Made by a program: the position numbers and the translations under genes. This document shows positions 30,001 through 32,482 of a stretch of 32,482 bases of DNA, one piece after another. The notes beneath the pieces are model-generated. The model had not been told where the DNA came from. It saw nothing but the letters and a program-made list of their open reading frames with translations, and did no database searches. The stretch's first letter is position 1, and every line of letters begins with the position of its first letter. Origin of the DNA: Entamoeba invadens IP1 (taxonomy: Eukaryota > Evosea > Mastigamoebida > Endamoebidae); assembly GCF_000330505.1 (NCBI RefSeq), contig NW_004440107.1:1794-34275 (forward strand). The letters run 5' to 3'.

Positions 30001-31003
30001 CAGTAGGAGGAAAAAGTGGGATGCTGAGAAAAAGGCGGATGCTAATCTAAATATAAATTTATTTTAGTGTTTTTCATTTTATTAATTATTTAAATAATTA
30101 TTAATATTAAAATTTATAGTAGTTATAAAAATAGTAATATAAGTGGGATGCAGGTCTTGAATTAAAACTAAATATAAACTATATTTTTTTAAAAATTTTA
30201 AACAAACTAATAAATGGAGTTGAAACTCAGAACTAATATTAATCAAATGGAACAATATCACCCGTTTGTGCTTTTAAAGAGATTATTTAAGTATTGGGTC
30301 TATTTTATTTATGAAATAGATATTTAATCATACGTCCACATCAACTAACACATAGAACAGAAAAAGTGGTGGAAAATTATAGTACTTCATGAGAACGATA
30401 TGAGTAAACGAATTCAATTGACACTTCTACAAACTTTTAAAATATTATTTGGAAGAGGAAGTATAGTTTTATAATTCAAGGTGATGTCCAAGCTTACTTC
30501 TTCAAATCATTACAAAGAAAATGTTTTCATTGTGAAAACAGTGTTGTGTGTTGACTACAGAAAAAATGATTTTATTAAACTTGTTTAATTTCAACTCCTA
30601 TTTATTTAGCATTACAGCTGATAATTTTTTATGATTGCTTATATCAATGCATATAATTATTTATTCATTGTGCTATATGGTTATGATTGTATTGAAAATG
30701 AATATTAAACATATAACTTATAACGTTTTGGTAAACTCGTCAATCGTCAAGTCAACATCAATATACATTTGGAAATTAACGAAGAAGAATTATCGAAAAT
30801 GAAAGATATGAACATTCGATTGTTCAACAACTAAATGTTGTGGTTTTATTCTTATTGTTATAAAAATAAAAATACAGTAAATCAATCAAACTTTTAGAAG
30901 TGTTAAGAATATACTTTTTTGAACATTTTATTTTTTGTACATAAAATAACCAATAGTTACGAGCATCCTCTTTTTTCTAGCATCCCCTTATTTCCTTTTA
31001 CTG
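30001..31003. mobile_element. 1003 bp TA-flanked element with GGATGCT terminal repeats
   Basis: Left end CAGTAGGAGGAAAAAGTGGG then ATGCTGAGAAAAAGGCGGAT; right end read inward CAGTAAAAGGAAATAAGGGG then ATGCTAGAAAAAAGAGGATG. Both ends are flanked by TA (29999-30000 and 31004-31005). GGATGCT is repeated twice in each arm. The interior has decayed protein-like stretches on the plus strand, such as MELKLRTNINQMEQYHPFVL (30213) and GKLVNRQVNINIHLEINEEE (about 30730-30833), of no recognised family. Confidence 0.82.
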
Positions 31004-31005
31004 TA

Positions 31006-31224
31006 TAGTTGACTAAATAATAGTCAGAGACCAAATAATTGTAAGAAATAAGATAAATAGTTTTAAAACCATAATCAAGAACTATTTTTAAAAATAGAAA
31101 TGGGTTTCTTAGCATTATTTGGTGTACCTTTTTTTCACTTTTTTAATTAGTCATTTACAAGGTAATTAACGGGAAATACATCCTTTTAAAATTATTTAGT
31201 CTCTGATAATTATTTGGTCAACTG
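31006..31224. mobile_element. 219 bp MITE with AGTTGACYAAATAAT terminal repeats
   Basis: Left arm TAGTTGACTAAATAATAGTC then AGAGACCAAATAATT; right arm read inward CAGTTGACCAAATAATTATC then AGAGACTAAATAATT. The TA on its left (31004-31005) is the same TA that bounds the 1003 bp element; on its right TA is 31225-31226. Terminal repeats are about 37 bp with five or six mismatches. Confidence 0.82.
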
Positions 31225-31324
31225 TACAACTTAAATTCAAACTTTTGAATTATTCATAAAACATTTAATAACTTATAACTTAAAAATAATTTGTTTTCAA
31301 TGAAGATTTATTTTCATTTGATAA

Positions 31325-31360
31325 AATATACAATTTAACTGTCCCGTTAAATTGTATATT
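31325..31360. repeat. Perfect 15 bp inverted repeat with 6-base spacer
   Basis: AATATACAATTTAAC, then TGTCCC, then GTTAAATTGTATATT. It lies inside a weak 60-codon minus-strand frame (31297-31479, starting MNKSSLLLDSFGNKSQFNDK) that may be an exon start, but I cannot support that gene. Confidence 0.88.
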
Positions 31361-31479
31361 CTATGATTATTTTTATCATTAAAATTAGTTGTAGACATCT
31401 CAAAAAAATTTGATCTGACTTTGTCATTAAACTGTGACTTGTTTCCGAAAGAATCAAGCAAGAGTGAACTTTTGTTCAT

Positions 31480-32482
31480 TACAACTTAAAAAAAATAAAT
31501 TTTTTACTGTAATTTATAACATTTTACTAGAGCCGTGGTTCCAGGGTGTCTAGCTTTTTTGAAATTAATTTAAAAAAATGTCTCATTTAAATTAAAATTG
31601 ACTAATATTTATAGTTTTGCAAATTTTAATTTTTACCGTTTTTGAAGGAATGAACAATTAAAAAATCAAAAATATGAAGTTAAAGGGGTGTGAAAAAAGT
31701 TACACTCGTGGGTTAGTGTTTTTGAGTTTTTTTTATTTCTGTAAATAATCAAAAAAACAATTAATAAAAAATTTATTTTGTCTCTTTATTTGATAAATTT
31801 TAATTTTTTTTTGGTTGTTTAAACCTTATAGAACAGTTTTTTTAGTCACTTTTGGTCATCTCTTTATCATTCGACAAATCCGGCCTTTACTTTACATAAA
31901 AAACAATTTATTACTTTTAATAACAAACATGGGCATCTTGAACAAGTCAGAAATGCTCTTGTAAACCTTGTTTTTCGAATCAAAACAAAGAAAAGTTGAA
32001 ATATAAATTATACAAAAAAAACCATAATCATATTATTATTTTTTTATTAAAATATTAGAAGCGGTTTTTACTAAAAATTTTCCACCTCTTTATATACCTT
32101 TGGGAGTCAATTTTTACAGCCCGAAATAGAACAAAATTTGAAAAAAATATAATTAGCGCAGTTCTGATTAAGACATTTTCCCCGATTTTGGTTTTAAGTT
32201 TTATGTAATTTTTGTTTGTTGAATAACAAAAAGAACGCTCTAGAGCTGCCACTTCATAACATTTTAAGGATAAATCGCGAGTGAAAAAAAACCGATCAAT
32301 CAAATTCAATCTAGTCTATAAATAGTAACTATTATCAAAATTATAAAATTAAATATATTTTATTATTTGTTTAACAAGTTGTTTTTTTAAATAAATAAAT
32401 TTATCAATCTATTGGAAACGTGTTTTATAGTTATAATGTGAAAGTCATTTATAACAATTGATTGTATTGATAATCGTTTATC
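31480..32482. other. AT-rich right end, no gene seen
   Basis: The minus-strand frame at 32055-32309 has no recognisable domain and poor composition. Slightly GC-richer patches near 31531-31556 and 31861-31975 did not match anything. TTTTTTACTG-TA near 31502-31513 resembles a MITE terminus without a partner. Confidence 0.4.

Noticed and set aside
32055..32309. An 84-residue minus-strand gene.
   Set aside because: No recognisable motif, no context and composition expected from AT-rich DNA.

Overview
The window looks like nuclear DNA of a parasitic amoeba close to Entamoeba, and E. invadens fits best because DNA transposons are so abundant. The evidence is a very AT-rich background with short genes, introns that begin GTTTG, a CxxC-rich transmembrane receptor kinase of the Entamoeba TMK type, and a TLDc protein of the Entamoeba kind. 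The species is an inference from family resemblance, not from a database search.

Layout from left to right. 1-1011 is a four-exon Rab-like GTPase gene, cut by the window edge, whose nucleotide-binding motifs are nearly all lost but whose CaaX end is intact. 1134-2168 is a 1 kb element with TAA target duplications and a SANT-like ORF. 2207-2389 and 5461-5622 are small TA-flanked MITEs of one family. 3634-4668 (minus) encodes an unknown N-terminally anchored membrane protein. 5604-5897 (minus) is an orphan reading frame whose end was rewritten by a MITE. 6418-10516 (minus) is a receptor-like kinase gene broken by one frameshift and two TAA codons. 10755-11644 is another TA-flanked element with an old MITE inside it. 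A long T-run repeat follows, then an intact TLDc gene (12786-13733).

A GC-rich island of unknown nature lies at about 13844-14110. 14812-19080 (minus) is a myosin II heavy-chain pseudogene that lacks most of the motor domain and carries at least ten nonsense codons plus frameshifts. Next come compact GC hairpins, an 795 bp element with long TIRs (19445-20239), and a very AT-rich convergent gene cluster (20266-21797) into which palindromic GC-rich repeats have been inserted. It does not resemble the neighbouring host genes and may be of viral or large-transposon origin. A second GC-rich island lies at about 21940-22210.

The most substantial find is 23926-29380. This 5455 bp DNA transposon has matching TIRs starting CAGGCAGT and TA target duplications. 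It encloses a decayed pogo/Fot1-type DDD transposase (all three Asp visible, second and third spaced as DD35D), a Lys-rich ORF with an OTU-like start, and a decayed C48 (Ulp1-like) cysteine protease. It is followed by a 153 bp MITE, a 1003 bp element and a 219 bp MITE; the last two share one TA. The right end, to 32482, has no gene I can support.

Overall this is a transposon-dense region with two or three likely functional genes (the TLDc protein, the membrane protein, possibly the Rab-like gene) among several decaying ones.
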